DNA from: Dehalococcoidia bacterium
GTDB lineage: Bacteria; Chloroflexota; Dehalococcoidia; DSTF01; JALHUB01
Assembly (NCBI GenBank): GCA_022865685.1
Contig: JALHUB010000301.1
Span: 1 to 32,226, forward strand
DNA length: 32,226 bases
Direction: 5' to 3'
Positions 8,798 through 21,503 of the stretch are shown here, one piece after another; within the stretch, counting starts at the first letter, position 1, and each line of letters opens with the position of its first letter. Made by a program: the position numbers and the translations under genes. The notes below the pieces were generated by a model. The model saw only the letters and a list, made by a program, of their open reading frames with translations. It was not told where the DNA came from and searched no databases.

Positions 8798-9934
8798 GTG
8801 GGCAACGATGGCACAAGAGTAGTGGTATTGGGGGTCGGTCTCCACCCCTTCGGTCGCTTTCCCGAGAAGAGCATGTCGGACCTCGGCCGGACGGCTGCCC
8901 TGGAGGCGATGAAGGACGCCGGCGTCAGCTACAACGACATCCAGGCCGGCTATTGCGGCCGCGTGGTGGCGTCTACGGGCGTAGGGCTGAACATTTTCGA
9001 AGAGCTGGGCTCCACGGGAATCCCCGTCACCAACGTGGAGCTGGCCTGCGCCAGCTCCTCTCGCGCGGCGGAGTTCGCGGCGACGGCAATCAAGGCCGGC
9101 GTCCACGACATGTGCATGGTCGTCGGCGTCGAGAAGATGCCGCGCGGCATGCTGGACTTGGGTCAGAGCGGCGGCGGCGGAATGAGCTTCGCGGGCGCGA
9201 TGGGCTTGGCGCTCCTCCCGGGCGAGTACGCGATGCAGGCGCGACGACACATGGCGCTCCACGGCAGCAAGCGAGAGCACTTCGCACAGGTGTCCGTGAA
9301 GGCGCACAAGAACGGCTGCCTCAATCCGTACGCCCAGTACCAGGTGCCGCTCTCGCTGGAAGAGGTGATGAACTCGCGGATGGTCGCCGATCCGATCACG
9401 CTCTACCAGTGCTGCCCCACCAGCGACGGCGCATCGGCGGTTGTGCTCTGCTCGGAGGAGACGGCGCGCCGCTACACGACGAAGCCCGTCTATCTAACCG
9501 TGTCGATGGGGGCGACGCCGATCTATACGCCGGGCGAGGTGCAGCTTTCCGAAGGCCCAACTGCATGGCTGGCGCAAAGGGTGTACGAGAAGGCCGGCCT
9601 GGGCTCGGAGGACGTCGACGTAGCACAGTGCCACGATGCGTTCACGCCCGGCGAGGTGCTAACGGTCGAGAAGCTGGGTTTCTGCAAAGAGGGTGAGGGC
9701 GGCGTCTTCGTCTGGGAAGGCAACACGGAAATCACGGGCAAGAAGCCGATGAACACCGACGGCGGCCTTCTCAGTCGCGGGCACCCCATGGGCGCGACCG
9801 GCGGCGCCATGATCACTGAAATCGTGCGACAGTTGCGCGGTCAGGCGGGGCCGCGGCAGGTCGCGAATGCCAGGGTGGGCATGATCCACAACGCCGGTGT
9901 CGGCGGCATTCAATTGTCAATCCTCACGACCTAG
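8798..9934 (+). CDS. SCP2-type thiolase family protein
   Basis: This 378-residue thiolase starts at GTG 8798, with AGGAGG six bases upstream. The nucleophile Cys84 lies in VELACASSSRA. His279 (QCHDAF) and His329 (RGHPMGATGG) occupy the usual catalytic places. The C-terminal motif is HNAGVGG in place of the CxG loop of classical thiolases; this is the pattern of SCP2-type thiolases, which work with DUF35 proteins. Such enzymes cleave or form 3-ketoacyl-CoA; some act as C-C lyases on side chains. With the CoA-transferase pair upstream the operon most likely degrades an unusual acid. It is the last gene of the operon; rex has its own promoter downstream. Confidence 0.9.
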   Translation: MGNDGTRVVVLGVGLHPFGRFPEKSMSDLGRTAALEAMKDAGVSYNDIQAGYCGRVVASTGVGLNIFEELGSTGIPVTNVELACASSSRAAEFAATAIKAGVHDMCMVVGVEKMPRGMLDLGQSGGGGMSFAGAMGLALLPGEYAMQARRHMALHGSKREHFAQVSVKAHKNGCLNPYAQYQVPLSLEEVMNSRMVADPITLYQCCPTSDGASAVVLCSEETARRYTTKPVYLTVSMGATPIYTPGEVQLSEGPTAWLAQRVYEKAGLGSEDVDVAQCHDAFTPGEVLTVEKLGFCKEGEGGVFVWEGNTEITGKKPMNTDGGLLSRGHPMGATGGAMITEIVRQLRGQAGPRQVANARVGMIHNAGVGGIQLSILTT

Positions 9935-9959
9935 CCCAAGGGCGAGCCCCGATAGCGCG

Positions 9960-9988
9960 TTGACGCCGTCCGATCGACGCTGTAAGAT
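9960..9988 (+). promoter_or_regulatory. rex promoter
   Basis: TTGACG (9960-9965) and TAAGAT (9983-9988) are exactly 17 bases apart, five and four bases matching consensus. Transcription should begin near 9995, inside the Rex operator described next. The leader to the rex ATG is about 100 bases. Confidence 0.65.
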
Positions 9989-10005
9989 TGTGCAGAAATT
10001 CGCAA
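9988..10005 (+). promoter_or_regulatory. Rex operator in the rex promoter
   Basis: The 18 bases TTGTGCAGAAATTCGCAA match the Rex consensus TTGTGAA-N4-TTCACAA at 12 of 14 defined positions. The site starts on the last base of the -10 and covers the expected transcription start, so bound Rex would block initiation. Autoregulation of rex through such a site is known in several bacteria. This is direct sequence evidence combined with family knowledge; binding is not shown. Confidence 0.75.
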
Positions 10006-10098
10006 TCGTCGCCAAGGAGGGCGGCGCACCTCGGCGACCGGGAACGAGGCTCGTTCGGTGGTTCGTCGGGGTTGTGTGTCGTTTGTCGGAGGATGGCA

Positions 10099-10734
10099 AT
10101 GACAACGCTTCTCGGTGTTCCGGAAGTGGTAATCGATAGGCTGCCGGTATACGCGCGGATGCTCGCGATCCTTGAGAGCCAGGGCCGCCAGGTTGTCAGC
10201 TCGCAGGAGTTGGGCGATGAGTTGGGCGTGACTCCGGCCCAGATACGCAAAGACCTCAGCTATTTCGGACGTTTCGGCAAGCAGGGCCGCGGCTACAATG
10301 TGCAGCATCTCACCGGCGAGTTGCGGCGGATCCTGGGTCTCGATCAGGAATGGACGATGGTCCTGGTAGGCGTGGGAAACCTCGGCCGCGCCATCCTGAG
10401 CTACAGGGGATTCGCGCCGGAGGGGTTCAAGATCATCGCCGCCTTCGATACCCATTCGGATACCGTGGGAAGGACGCTCGGGGGCATCCGCGTCTACAAC
10501 GTCAAGAACCTGCCTCAGTTCTTGAAGAACAGCCCCGCAGACATCGGCATCGTCGCCGTGAATGCCGTTGCCGCTCAGGAAGTTGCGGACATTCTCGTGG
10601 GCTGCGGCATCAAGGGGCTCCTCAACTACGCGCCGGTAGCGCTGCGAGTGCCGGACGGGACTCAGTTGAAGGACATCGAGCCGGTGCTCGCCCTTCAGAG
10701 CATGACCTACTACCTGAAAGGCACCTCTCCCTAG
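10099..10734 (+). CDS. rex: Redox-sensing transcriptional repressor Rex
   Basis: The 211-residue protein has an N-terminal winged helix (about 1-80; the TPAQIRKDLSYFGRFG stretch is the conserved DNA-recognition region) and a Rossmann domain with GVGNLG at 91-96 for NAD(H). The C-terminal helix is present, which swaps between subunits in the dimer. Rex binds DNA when NADH/NAD+ is low and lets go when NADH rises, so it switches respiratory and fermentative genes. ATG 10099 is preferred over the ATG two codons earlier, because GGAGG directly abuts the first one but is six bases from the second. A Rex operator lies in its promoter, and a weaker one at the ATP synthase promoter 10 kb away. It is convergent with mreB, 13 bases between stops. 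Confidence 0.95.
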   Translation: MTTLLGVPEVVIDRLPVYARMLAILESQGRQVVSSQELGDELGVTPAQIRKDLSYFGRFGKQGRGYNVQHLTGELRRILGLDQEWTMVLVGVGNLGRAILSYRGFAPEGFKIIAAFDTHSDTVGRTLGGIRVYNVKNLPQFLKNSPADIGIVAVNAVAAQEVADILVGCGIKGLLNYAPVALRVPDGTQLKDIEPVLALQSMTYYLKGTSP

Positions 10735-10747
10735 ACCCCCTGTATCG

Positions 10748-11778
<1,031 letters not shown>

Positions 11779-11779
<1 letters not shown>

Positions 11780-13074
11780 CAGCCTCCCCCAAGCCTGTTC
11801 TCTTCACTACCCGCGGCGTCGAGACGCTCCACACAGCCCCCCAACGATCTCAGCTTCTCGTCGAACCGCTCGTAGCCGCGGTCCAGGTGGAATATGTCAC
11901 TGATCTCTGTCTTCCCTTCCGCGGTCAGAGCCGCGAGCACGAGTGCGGCGCCCGCCCTGAGGTCGACGGCGCGCACGTTGGCGGCGTAGAGCGGCGTCGG
12001 GCCGCTGATGATCACCGTCGTGCCGGAGGTGATCACCTCGGCGCCCATCTTCCGCAGCTCCGCGACGTAGAGAAGGCGGTTCTCGAAGACTCTCTCGTAT
12101 ATGGAACTTACGCCCTTCGCCTGGGTCAGGAGCGTCGCCAGGGGCGCCTGCAAGTCCGTGGCGAGGCCCGGATAGGGCACCGCCTGGGCGTTTATCGCCT
12201 GGAGCGACCCGGTGCCCCTGACGCGGAGCACTCCGTCCGTCTCCTCGACCTTCACGCCCGCCTCGTTCAGCTTCCATATGAGCGCATCGAGCTGCTGCGG
12301 GACGCCCTCCGCGATCTCGACGTCGCCCTGCGTGGCGGCAGCAGCGATGGCGAAGGTCCCCGCCTCGATGCGGTCCGGGATTATGCGGTGCCGGGCGCCG
12401 TGCAGCTCGCCCACGCCCTCAATCTCTATTGTGTGCCTGCCGGCGCCGGAGATACGCGCTCCCATCTGGGTAAGCATCTCGACCAGGTTCTCGATCTCCG
12501 GCTCGGCGGCGGCGTTGACGAGGGTCGTTCGTCCCTCGGCGAGAGTGGCGGCGAGTATGAGGTTTTGGGTGCCGAGGACACTCGGGTAGTCGAGGAAGAT
12601 CCTGCTGCCGCGCAGTCGGTTCGTGCGGGCGACGAACTTGTCGCCCTCGTGGCTCACGGCAGCGCCGAGGACGCGAAAACCCGCGAGGTGCACGTTCAGC
12701 GGTCGCAGTCCGATTATGTCGCCGCCGGGGGGGCAGCAGGCCGCCTCGCCGAACCGTGTGAGGAGGGGACCCATGACCAGGAAGCTACCCCTGAGATGGG
12801 TGGCCAGGTCGCTCGGCGCCGCCAGTGTGTTGACGCCCGCCGCGTTAACGCGCAGCGAGGAGGGCGAAGTGTGCTCTACGGTGGCGCCGAGGGCACGGAG
12901 GATTTCCACCATGAAGCGAACGTCGCCGATTACAGGAACGTTTTCCAGGTAGCAGTCGTCGGACGTGAGGAGAGTGGCGGCCATGGTGTGGATCGCGGCG
13001 TTCTTGTTGCCGCTGATTCGCACCTTGCCCTCTAGGCGATGCCCGCCCTCTACGAGAAAACGGTCTCCTGTCAC
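11779..13074 (-). CDS. murA: UDP-N-acetylglucosamine 1-carboxyvinyltransferase MurA (Asp in place of catalytic Cys)
   Basis: This 431-residue enzyme transfers enolpyruvate from PEP to UDP-GlcNAc, the first committed step of peptidoglycan synthesis in the cytoplasm. Lys24 (SGNKNAA), the DLQAP loop and the C-terminal [10 protein letters not shown] element are conserved. The loop residue equivalent to E. coli Cys115 is Asp119 (GGDIIG). This natural swap is known from mycobacteria and chlamydiae; it keeps activity and prevents alkylation by fosfomycin. The start is GTG 13074 with only a weak GGCGGGA upstream. Gap to atpC is 169 bases; within it TTGAAG and GATAGT on the minus strand are only 15 bases apart, so I do not call a promoter. 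mreB overlaps its stop. Confidence 0.95.
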
Positions 13075-13243
13075 GGTCCCGCCAATCGTCTCGGTACTTC
13101 GGGGTTAACACTATCATCACGGCTACGCGACTTCAAGCCGCTGCCGGGCACGGCTGTCTGCCGGCTGGCGCTGGTGAAATGTGATGCGCGCGCGACAGGA
13201 TATCCGGTGGAAACGGGTGCCGGCGGCGCGATGGTGAAGAGGG

Positions 13244-13696
13244 TTAGCGAGAGCTCTGGTCCGGCCCTGCTCCCGGACCGGACCGCCGGCGCTTTCGCTC
13301 CGCGACCTTCAGCCGGATGAGGGAGCGGCGCAGCTCCGCCTGAATGCGGGTGAGGTCGACCGCCGCTTCGCGACCGGCTAGGGCTCTCTCCGCGCGGGCC
13401 CGCGCTTCCTGCGCCCTGGCGATGTCGATCTCCTCCGCCCGCTCGGCGGACTCGGCGAGGATGACGACTTTGTCGTCGCGCACTTCCAGGAAGCCACCGG
13501 TCACCATCATGTAGGTCTCGTCGGCGCCGGCCTTCTGGAGGCGCAGCTCGCCGGGGACGAGGGACGTTATGAAGGACGCGTGTGAAGGCAGCACGGTCAG
13601 TTCTCCCGCTGCGCCCGGCGCGACGACGGCATCGATCTCCGTGTCGGAGAAGACGACGCGCTCCGCCGTTATAACGTCAACACTCAGCTTTGCCAT
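13244..13696 (-). CDS. atpC: ATP synthase F1 subunit epsilon
   Basis: The 150-residue protein has the N-terminal beta-sandwich (about 1-85, with VVAPGAAGELTVLPSHASF typical of epsilon) and a C-terminal two-helix domain rich in Ala, Arg and Glu. A basic tail follows (KRRRSG near the end), slightly longer than usual. Epsilon joins gamma in the central stalk and can inhibit ATP hydrolysis through its C-terminal helices. It is the last gene of the atp operon, 39 bases after atpD. Confidence 0.95.
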   Translation of the reverse strand: MAKLSVDVITAERVVFSDTEIDAVVAPGAAGELTVLPSHASFITSLVPGELRLQKAGADETYMMVTGGFLEVRDDKVVILAESAERAEEIDIARAQEARARAERALAGREAAVDLTRIQAELRRSLIRLKVAERKRRRSGPGAGPDQSSR

Positions 13697-13735
13697 CGAT
13701 TGCTTCCTCTCGCCGCCGGCGCAGCCCTTGCGGCG

Positions 13736-16028
<2,293 letters not shown>

Positions 16029-16034
16029 GTCGAC

Positions 16035-17546
<1,512 letters not shown>

Positions 17547-17582
17547 GTCACTCTCTCCGCTACAATCGTCTTCCTACGCGAC

Positions 17583-18164
17583 TCAACTGCTTTCCGCGGC
17601 GCTGCTCTCCCCAAGGGCCGGGGTCCAGCCGCCGCTTCCTTGCAGACTCTTCTTGAGGGCGCCAAGCCTGCTGCGTGTGCTGCCGTCGATGAGCGTGTCG
17701 CCGATGCGTGCGATGAGACCGCCGACGATCTCTGGGTCAACCATTTGCTCGACGCTCACCGTCTTGCCGGTGATCTGGCCCAGTCTGGCGGCGATTTCCG
17801 CCGCCTGCCCGTCGCTAAGGGGCACGGCCGTGGTCACTGTGGCCCGTGCCCGTCCCTCATGCGCGTCGAGCAGATTCCCGAACTCCTCGCGCACCTGGCC
17901 GGCCAGCCGAATGCGGCGCTTTGCCACCAGGAGACGGGCCAGGTTCAGGACCGCCGGGTCAACGTCGGGTAGGGCCGCCTTGAAAAGGATGTCTTTCTCA
18001 GCGTCCGGCACCCTGTCGCTCTGCAGCACCGCGGCTGCCTGGGGCTGGGCGACGAGGTCGACTAGCGCGTCCAGATCGCCGAGCCAGCGGTCGGGGTCGC
18101 CCTGCTCGAGGGCCACCGCGAAGGCTGCCTGCGCATAACGCTTGGCTGCTATGTCAATTCTCAT
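17583..18164 (-). CDS. atpH: ATP synthase F1 subunit delta
   Basis: Using ATG 18164 gives 193 residues that begin MRIDIAAKRYAQAAF, the family's usual N terminus; a start 17 codons upstream would add a Gly/Pro/Asp-rich stretch without similarity. The C-terminal VDPEIVGGLIARIGDTLIDGS motif (given by its first and last parts) is the signature of delta/OSCP. A short extra tail follows. Delta clamps F1 to the peripheral stalk b subunits. It lies 60 bases after atpF and 36 before atpA. The Shine-Dalgarno is weak. Confidence 0.93.
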   Translation of the reverse strand: MRIDIAAKRYAQAAFAVALEQGDPDRWLGDLDALVDLVAQPQAAAVLQSDRVPDAEKDILFKAALPDVDPAVLNLARLLVAKRRIRLAGQVREEFGNLLDAHEGRARATVTTAVPLSDGQAAEIAARLGQITGKTVSVEQMVDPEIVGGLIARIGDTLIDGSTRSRLGALKKSLQGSGGWTPALGESSAAESS

Positions 18165-18224
18165 GTTTACGCCCGGTCCCGGGACGGCGCGGTCGTCGCG
18201 CCCCTCTCGGTCCAATCGGAGCTG

Positions 18225-18767
18225 CTACTGCTGCTGCGCGCCCTGTCCCTGGAAACTCGACTGCGCCAGCACTTCCTCGATGAGGCGCTCGTGGGCCTGC
18301 TTGTCCAGGGACTGGTTGATGACCTTCTCGGCGGCGGCTATCGTCAGATCTGCGAACTCGCGACGGATCTGGGCGATAGCCTCATCGCGCTCCAGGGCGA
18401 CCGCGTTGCGCGCCCGCGCGATAAGCAATTCGCCCTCGGCCTGGGCCTGCTGGCGGGCCTCTTCCTGCATGCGGTTCGCGATCTGCTGCGTCTGACCGAT
18501 GAGCCCCTGGCCCTCCTGTCGCGCTTCTTCGAGCCGCTTCTGGACTGTGACGTCAGCCTGGGCGGCCTCCTCCTTCATCTTCTCCGCTGCCTCAAGCCCT
18601 TCCCTGATTCGCTGCGAGCGCTGGTCCATCATGCGGAGGATCGGCTTGTACGCTATCATCCGCATCAGTGCGAGCAGGACGGCGAATCCGATTAGCTGCG
18701 CCAGGAGTCCGGGCAGGTTAATGCCAAGAGCACCGATTCCCAAGACAGTGATTCCGTGGATATCCAC
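18225..18767 (-). CDS. atpF: ATP synthase F0 subunit b
   Basis: The 180-residue protein has one N-terminal membrane segment (about 15-40) and a long, highly charged helical region that dimerises to form the peripheral stalk. It ends in a Gln-rich tail (QGQGAQQQ). The start is GTG 18767 with GGGGAAG just upstream; the segment ahead of the membrane helix is longer than usual by about 10 residues. It lies 34 bases after atpE and 60 before atpH. Confidence 0.94.
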   Translation of the reverse strand: MDIHGITVLGIGALGINLPGLLAQLIGFAVLLALMRMIAYKPILRMMDQRSQRIREGLEAAEKMKEEAAQADVTVQKRLEEARQEGQGLIGQTQQIANRMQEEARQQAQAEGELLIARARNAVALERDEAIAQIRREFADLTIAAAEKVINQSLDKQAHERLIEEVLAQSSFQGQGAQQQ

Positions 18768-18801
18768 GATACTTCCCCTCTTCCGGGCAGGTCTTGGCTC
18801 G

Positions 18802-19065
18802 TTAGAACACGAAGCCGATCATGACGGCCACGACGAGCGAGTAGATCGCGATGGCTTCGGCGAAGGCGATGCCCAGGATCATGTTCGTGGTAATGACGGG
18901 CTGCGCCTCCGGGTTGCGGCCGAGCGCCTCCATGGCCTTACCGGTGAGCATGCCGATGGCAAGCGCCGGCACAGCTCCTCCGAAGGCCATCGCCAGGCCG
19001 GCGGCCAGGTACTTCAGGCCTAGGTTGTCTATCGCCAACAGTGGAAACAGGTTGATCAGGTCCAT
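18802..19065 (-). CDS. atpE: ATP synthase F0 subunit c
   Basis: The 87-residue hairpin has two membrane helices and the polar loop RNPE at 50-53. Glu70 in GIAFAEAIAIY is the ion-binding carboxylate. In Na+-type c subunits a Gln in helix 1 and a Ser/Thr after the Glu supply ligands; here these positions are Ile37 and Ala71, so proton coupling is expected. An N-terminal stretch of about 12 residues precedes helix 1. GGAGGAG stands just before ATG 19065, the strongest ribosome site in the operon, in line with the many c copies needed per complex. Confidence 0.96.
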   Translation of the reverse strand: MDLINLFPLLAIDNLGLKYLAAGLAMAFGGAVPALAIGMLTGKAMEALGRNPEAQPVITTNMILGIAFAEAIAIYSLVVAVMIGFVF

Positions 19066-19125
19066 ATCTCCTCCCTAAGTCTTGCTCTATTGCTTCCCAG
19101 GACGGGAAGACCGGCGTTCTGCAGC

Positions 19126-20202
19126 CTAGGGCGGCGCGGCCGGCTCCCTCTCATGGGTCTCGCCCTCCTCGTGTGACGTCACCGCGATGACCCCGAAGAC
19201 GAGGGTCAAAATCGCGAAAATGAAGGCCTGGATGAGCCCCACAAACAATTCCATACCGTAGACCATGTCCAGGGCCAGCACCGGCAACAAGAAGATTATC
19301 ACCAGGAAAAGGATTTCCCCGGCGAAGATGTTTCCGAAGAGTCGGAAGGTGAAACTGAGCAATCGTGCGAGCTCTGCAACGAACTCCAGCATACCTACAA
19401 ACAAGTCAATCCCGCCGTTCAGGATGTCGCCCTTGAGCAGCCGCTTCACGTTGAGGAACTTGCTGCCATAGCGGAAGAATCCCAGCGTGGAGATCCCCCA
19501 GTACTCGACGAAGATGGCTGACATGATGGCCAGCGCCAGCGGCCCGTTGATATCGGTGTTGACGCTGCGGAAGAAGGGGACGAGACGCCCCGCCTTCTGG
19601 TCCGGCTTCAGGTCCTTCGTGGCCTCGTCGAGAGCGGCCTTCTTCTGCTCCTCTGTGGCGTTGGCGGGCAGTTCAAGAGCGATGCTCTTCGGCTCGTGCG
19701 GCGGCCAGGACGGAACACCCGGCATGATCACATTGATTCCGGCCAGCTGATCGAAGACGACGCCTTCTTCCAGCACTTCACCGTGGCTCTCCAGTGGCTC
19801 CACCTTGCCCACGGTCGCCACGGTGGGGAAAAGGCCGAGCCAGTTCGAGGCTACGACGTACAGGAAGATCGTGCACACGACAGGGAAGAAACGGCGGCCA
19901 TGCTTCTCGCCGACGGTCTGGGTAACCAGGTTGTAGAACGCCTCCACGACCATCTCGACGAAGTTCTGGATGCCGCGCGGCACCAGCGCCATCTTCCTGG
20001 TGGCGAGGTAGAAGGTGAGTGCCAAGAGGACGATGACGATCCAGGAAGTCAGTATGGTGTTCGTCAGTGGGAAAGGTCCGATGTTAACAAGCGTCTCCGC
20101 CTTCAGCTCCACGATGGGGCGCGCCGAGCGCAGGGAGGTGAAGCCCACCAGCGTGAGGACGAGGACGGCTGCGATGATGGAATACAGCTTGAGCTTGCCC
20201 AC
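19126..20202 (-). CDS. atpB: ATP synthase F0 subunit a with a large internal insertion
   Basis: The 358-residue protein is about 100 longer than a typical bacterial subunit a. The essential arginine is Arg287 in FTFRLFGN, and later helices (about 295-312 and 320-342) match the family. The extra length is mostly a hydrophilic, charged stretch at about 131-212, between the GLFPT end of one helix and the NTDINGPLALA start of the next; it contains ATEEQKKAALDEATKD. The protein would form the proton half-channels beside the c ring. The gene starts one base after the small AtpI/AtpZ-like gene and is followed by atpE after 60 bases. Confidence 0.95.
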   Translation of the reverse strand: MGKLKLYSIIAAVLVLTLVGFTSLRSARPIVELKAETLVNIGPFPLTNTILTSWIVIVLLALTFYLATRKMALVPRGIQNFVEMVVEAFYNLVTQTVGEKHGRRFFPVVCTIFLYVVASNWLGLFPTVATVGKVEPLESHGEVLEEGVVFDQLAGINVIMPGVPSWPPHEPKSIALELPANATEEQKKAALDEATKDLKPDQKAGRLVPFFRSVNTDINGPLALAIMSAIFVEYWGISTLGFFRYGSKFLNVKRLLKGDILNGGIDLFVGMLEFVAELARLLSFTFRLFGNIFAGEILFLVIIFLLPVLALDMVYGMELFVGLIQAFIFAILTLVFGVIAVTSHEEGETHEREPAAPP

Positions 20203-20203
20203 C

Positions 20204-20428
20204 TCAGTCCCTCTTCTTTGGACCTATCGCCGATATCACGTCCATCAGCATTCGGTAGCCACCCCAGAAGGCCACGACAAGGCCGAGAAACAGACCTGTT
20301 AGGGTGAACGCGGGAGATACCTCGAACCGCGAATCAAGCCAGACGCCGCCCAAGGTACCCGCCGCGATACAGAACGCTACGTACCAGCCGACGCCGACAA
20401 GCCTCAGAGCAGCCGGAAGACCGCCCAT
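20204..20428 (-). CDS. AtpI/AtpZ-like small membrane protein
   Basis: The 74-residue protein has two hydrophobic helices (about 12-29 and 40-58), with GTLGGVWLD between them and GGYRMLMD after the second. This matches the AtpZ/AtpI group often encoded first in atp operons, proposed to help c-ring assembly or ion supply. The ATG at 20428 lies about 33 bases from the likely transcription start. The stop is separated from the atpB start by one base, so it is the operon's first gene. Confidence 0.85.
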   Translation of the reverse strand: MGGLPAALRLVGVGWYVAFCIAAGTLGGVWLDSRFEVSPAFTLTGLFLGLVVAFWGGYRMLMDVISAIGPKKRD

Positions 20429-20461
20429 CAGATTCGGCTCAAGCGTCGGGCTGGCTTCGGC

Positions 20462-20479
20462 TTGTGAACTATAGCACCA
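20462..20479 (+). promoter_or_regulatory. Candidate Rex operator over the atp promoter -10
   Basis: TTGTGAACTATAGCACCA matches TTGTGAA-N4-TTCACAA at 11 of 14 positions; the left half is perfect, the right half has four of seven. It contains the -10 of the atp promoter. Rex control of ATP synthase genes has been described in Streptomyces. The weaker half makes this a candidate rather than a firm site. Confidence 0.4.
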
Positions 20480-20497
20480 AGCATTTTTTTAAAACAA
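20468..20497 (-). promoter_or_regulatory. Promoter of the ATP synthase operon
   Basis: On the minus strand TTGTTT (20497-20492) and TATAGT (20473-20468) are 18 bases apart. The -10 is also preceded by TG plus one base, an extended -10 (TGCTATAGT). Transcription should begin near 20461. An A/T run lies inside the spacer. Confidence 0.55.
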
Positions 20498-20579
20498 GCG
20501 AGTTACAGATCATCGAATTCGCCTTCCGTGGACAGTTTGCTCTAAGGCGAAGATAAGGGGAAGAGTGGGTAGGAAGCGT

Positions 20580-21212
20580 TCAGATCTGGGTCGGACGGCG
20601 GATCCGGCGATGCTTCTCCGCCTCGACGATGGACACGATCCGGGAGATAGCGTCTGCCTGCCGGCCCTCCGCGTTCACGACGACGTAGTCGAACGCGCCC
20701 TCCTGCGCCATCTCACGAGCGGCAGTCTCGAGGCGCACGCGAAGATCGGCACCGGCGTCGGTCGCGCGGTCGCGGAGACGCTTCTGGAGGACTTCGTCGG
20801 ACTCAGGGGCGAGGACCACGAGGACGGCATCGGGGATGAGGCGTTTTATAGTGGCGGCGCCCTGGACGTCGACGCGCACGATCGCGTCCTGTCCCTTTCG
20901 CAACGCTGCATCGACCTCTTGCCTGGGGACGCCATAGCGATGTGTGTAGACGGAGGCCCGCTCCAGGAAGCCGTCCTCCGCGACGAGGCGGTCGTACTGC
21001 TCGTCGCGGAGGAAGCGGTAGTCGACGCCGTCGCGTTCGCCGGGACGCGGCGGCCGCGTTGTGACGGTGGTGGCGAAGTAGGCGGAAGGAAAAGCCTTCC
21101 TGAGGCCGGCAACGACGGCATCCTTGCCGACGCCGGAGGGGCCGGAGATCACGAGAAGAATGGGAGCGCTCGAAGAGGCGTTTGGGCTCGCGCGCTCCGT
21201 TCCGTCCTGCAT
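20580..21212 (-). CDS. gmk: Guanylate kinase
   Basis: The 210-residue protein converts GMP and ATP to GDP and ADP. The P-loop GPSGVGKD is at 24-31, with Asp where Ser, Thr or Gly is more usual after the lysine. The TTVTTRPPRPGERDGVDYRF segment, named here by its ends, holds the GMP-binding arginines and tyrosine. The N terminus is about 15 residues longer than in E. coli. The gene begins 3 bases after remA (TGATCCATG), the classic remA-gmk pairing. No rpoZ follows; the atp promoter region comes next. Confidence 0.95.
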   Translation of the reverse strand: MQDGTERASPNASSSAPILLVISGPSGVGKDAVVAGLRKAFPSAYFATTVTTRPPRPGERDGVDYRFLRDEQYDRLVAEDGFLERASVYTHRYGVPRQEVDAALRKGQDAIVRVDVQGAATIKRLIPDAVLVVLAPESDEVLQKRLRDRATDAGADLRVRLETAAREMAQEGAFDYVVVNAEGRQADAISRIVSIVEAEKHRRIRRPTQI

Positions 21213-21215
21213 GGA

Positions 21216-21488
21216 TCAGCGACTCCGGCCCGAGGGCTCCGCCGCCGTCTTGCCGGCCGCCCGGGCGGCGACGGTCTCCGGCGTGATGGCGGCGAGGATA
21301 ATGTGGCCGTCGTCCATGAACATTACCGCCTTGGTGCGACGGCCGCTTGTCATGTCGATGGCCATGCCTTTTGCCTTGTGCTCCTGCATCAGTCGGCGAA
21401 TAGGCGCCGCGTTCGGGGGCGCAATGGCGATAACGTGAGACGCGGCCAAGTGATTTCCGAAACCGATATGGATCAAGTCAGGGCTCAT
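21216..21488 (-). CDS. remA: RemA/DUF370 family DNA-binding regulator
   Basis: The 90-residue protein matches RemA (YlzA) along its length: IHIGFGN near the start, APIRRLM, and TSGRRTKAV followed by HIILAAITPETVA. RemA of Bacillus is a ring-forming DNA-binding protein acting on biofilm and osmolyte genes. In Bacillus, Arg18, Arg50 and Arg51 are important; here 50 and 51 are Arg, and 18 is His. I use ATG 21488 because GGGAGG sits 7 bases upstream, while two GTGs just before it leave little spacing. It lies 15 bases after aroA and 3 before gmk. Its basic C-terminal tail is longer than usual. Confidence 0.9.
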   Translation of the reverse strand: MSPDLIHIGFGNHLAASHVIAIAPPNAAPIRRLMQEHKAKGMAIDMTSGRRTKAVMFMDDGHIILAAITPETVAARAAGKTAAEPSGRSR

Positions 21489-21503
21489 CACCACACCTCC
21501 CTG

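Noticed and set aside
10735-10747. A bidirectional terminator between rex and mreB
   Set aside because: Only 13 bases lie between the stops and no hairpin with a T-run is seen.
13075-13243. A promoter between atpC and murA
   Set aside because: TTGAAG and GATAGT on the minus strand are only 15 bases apart and weak. Read-through from the atp operon is as likely.
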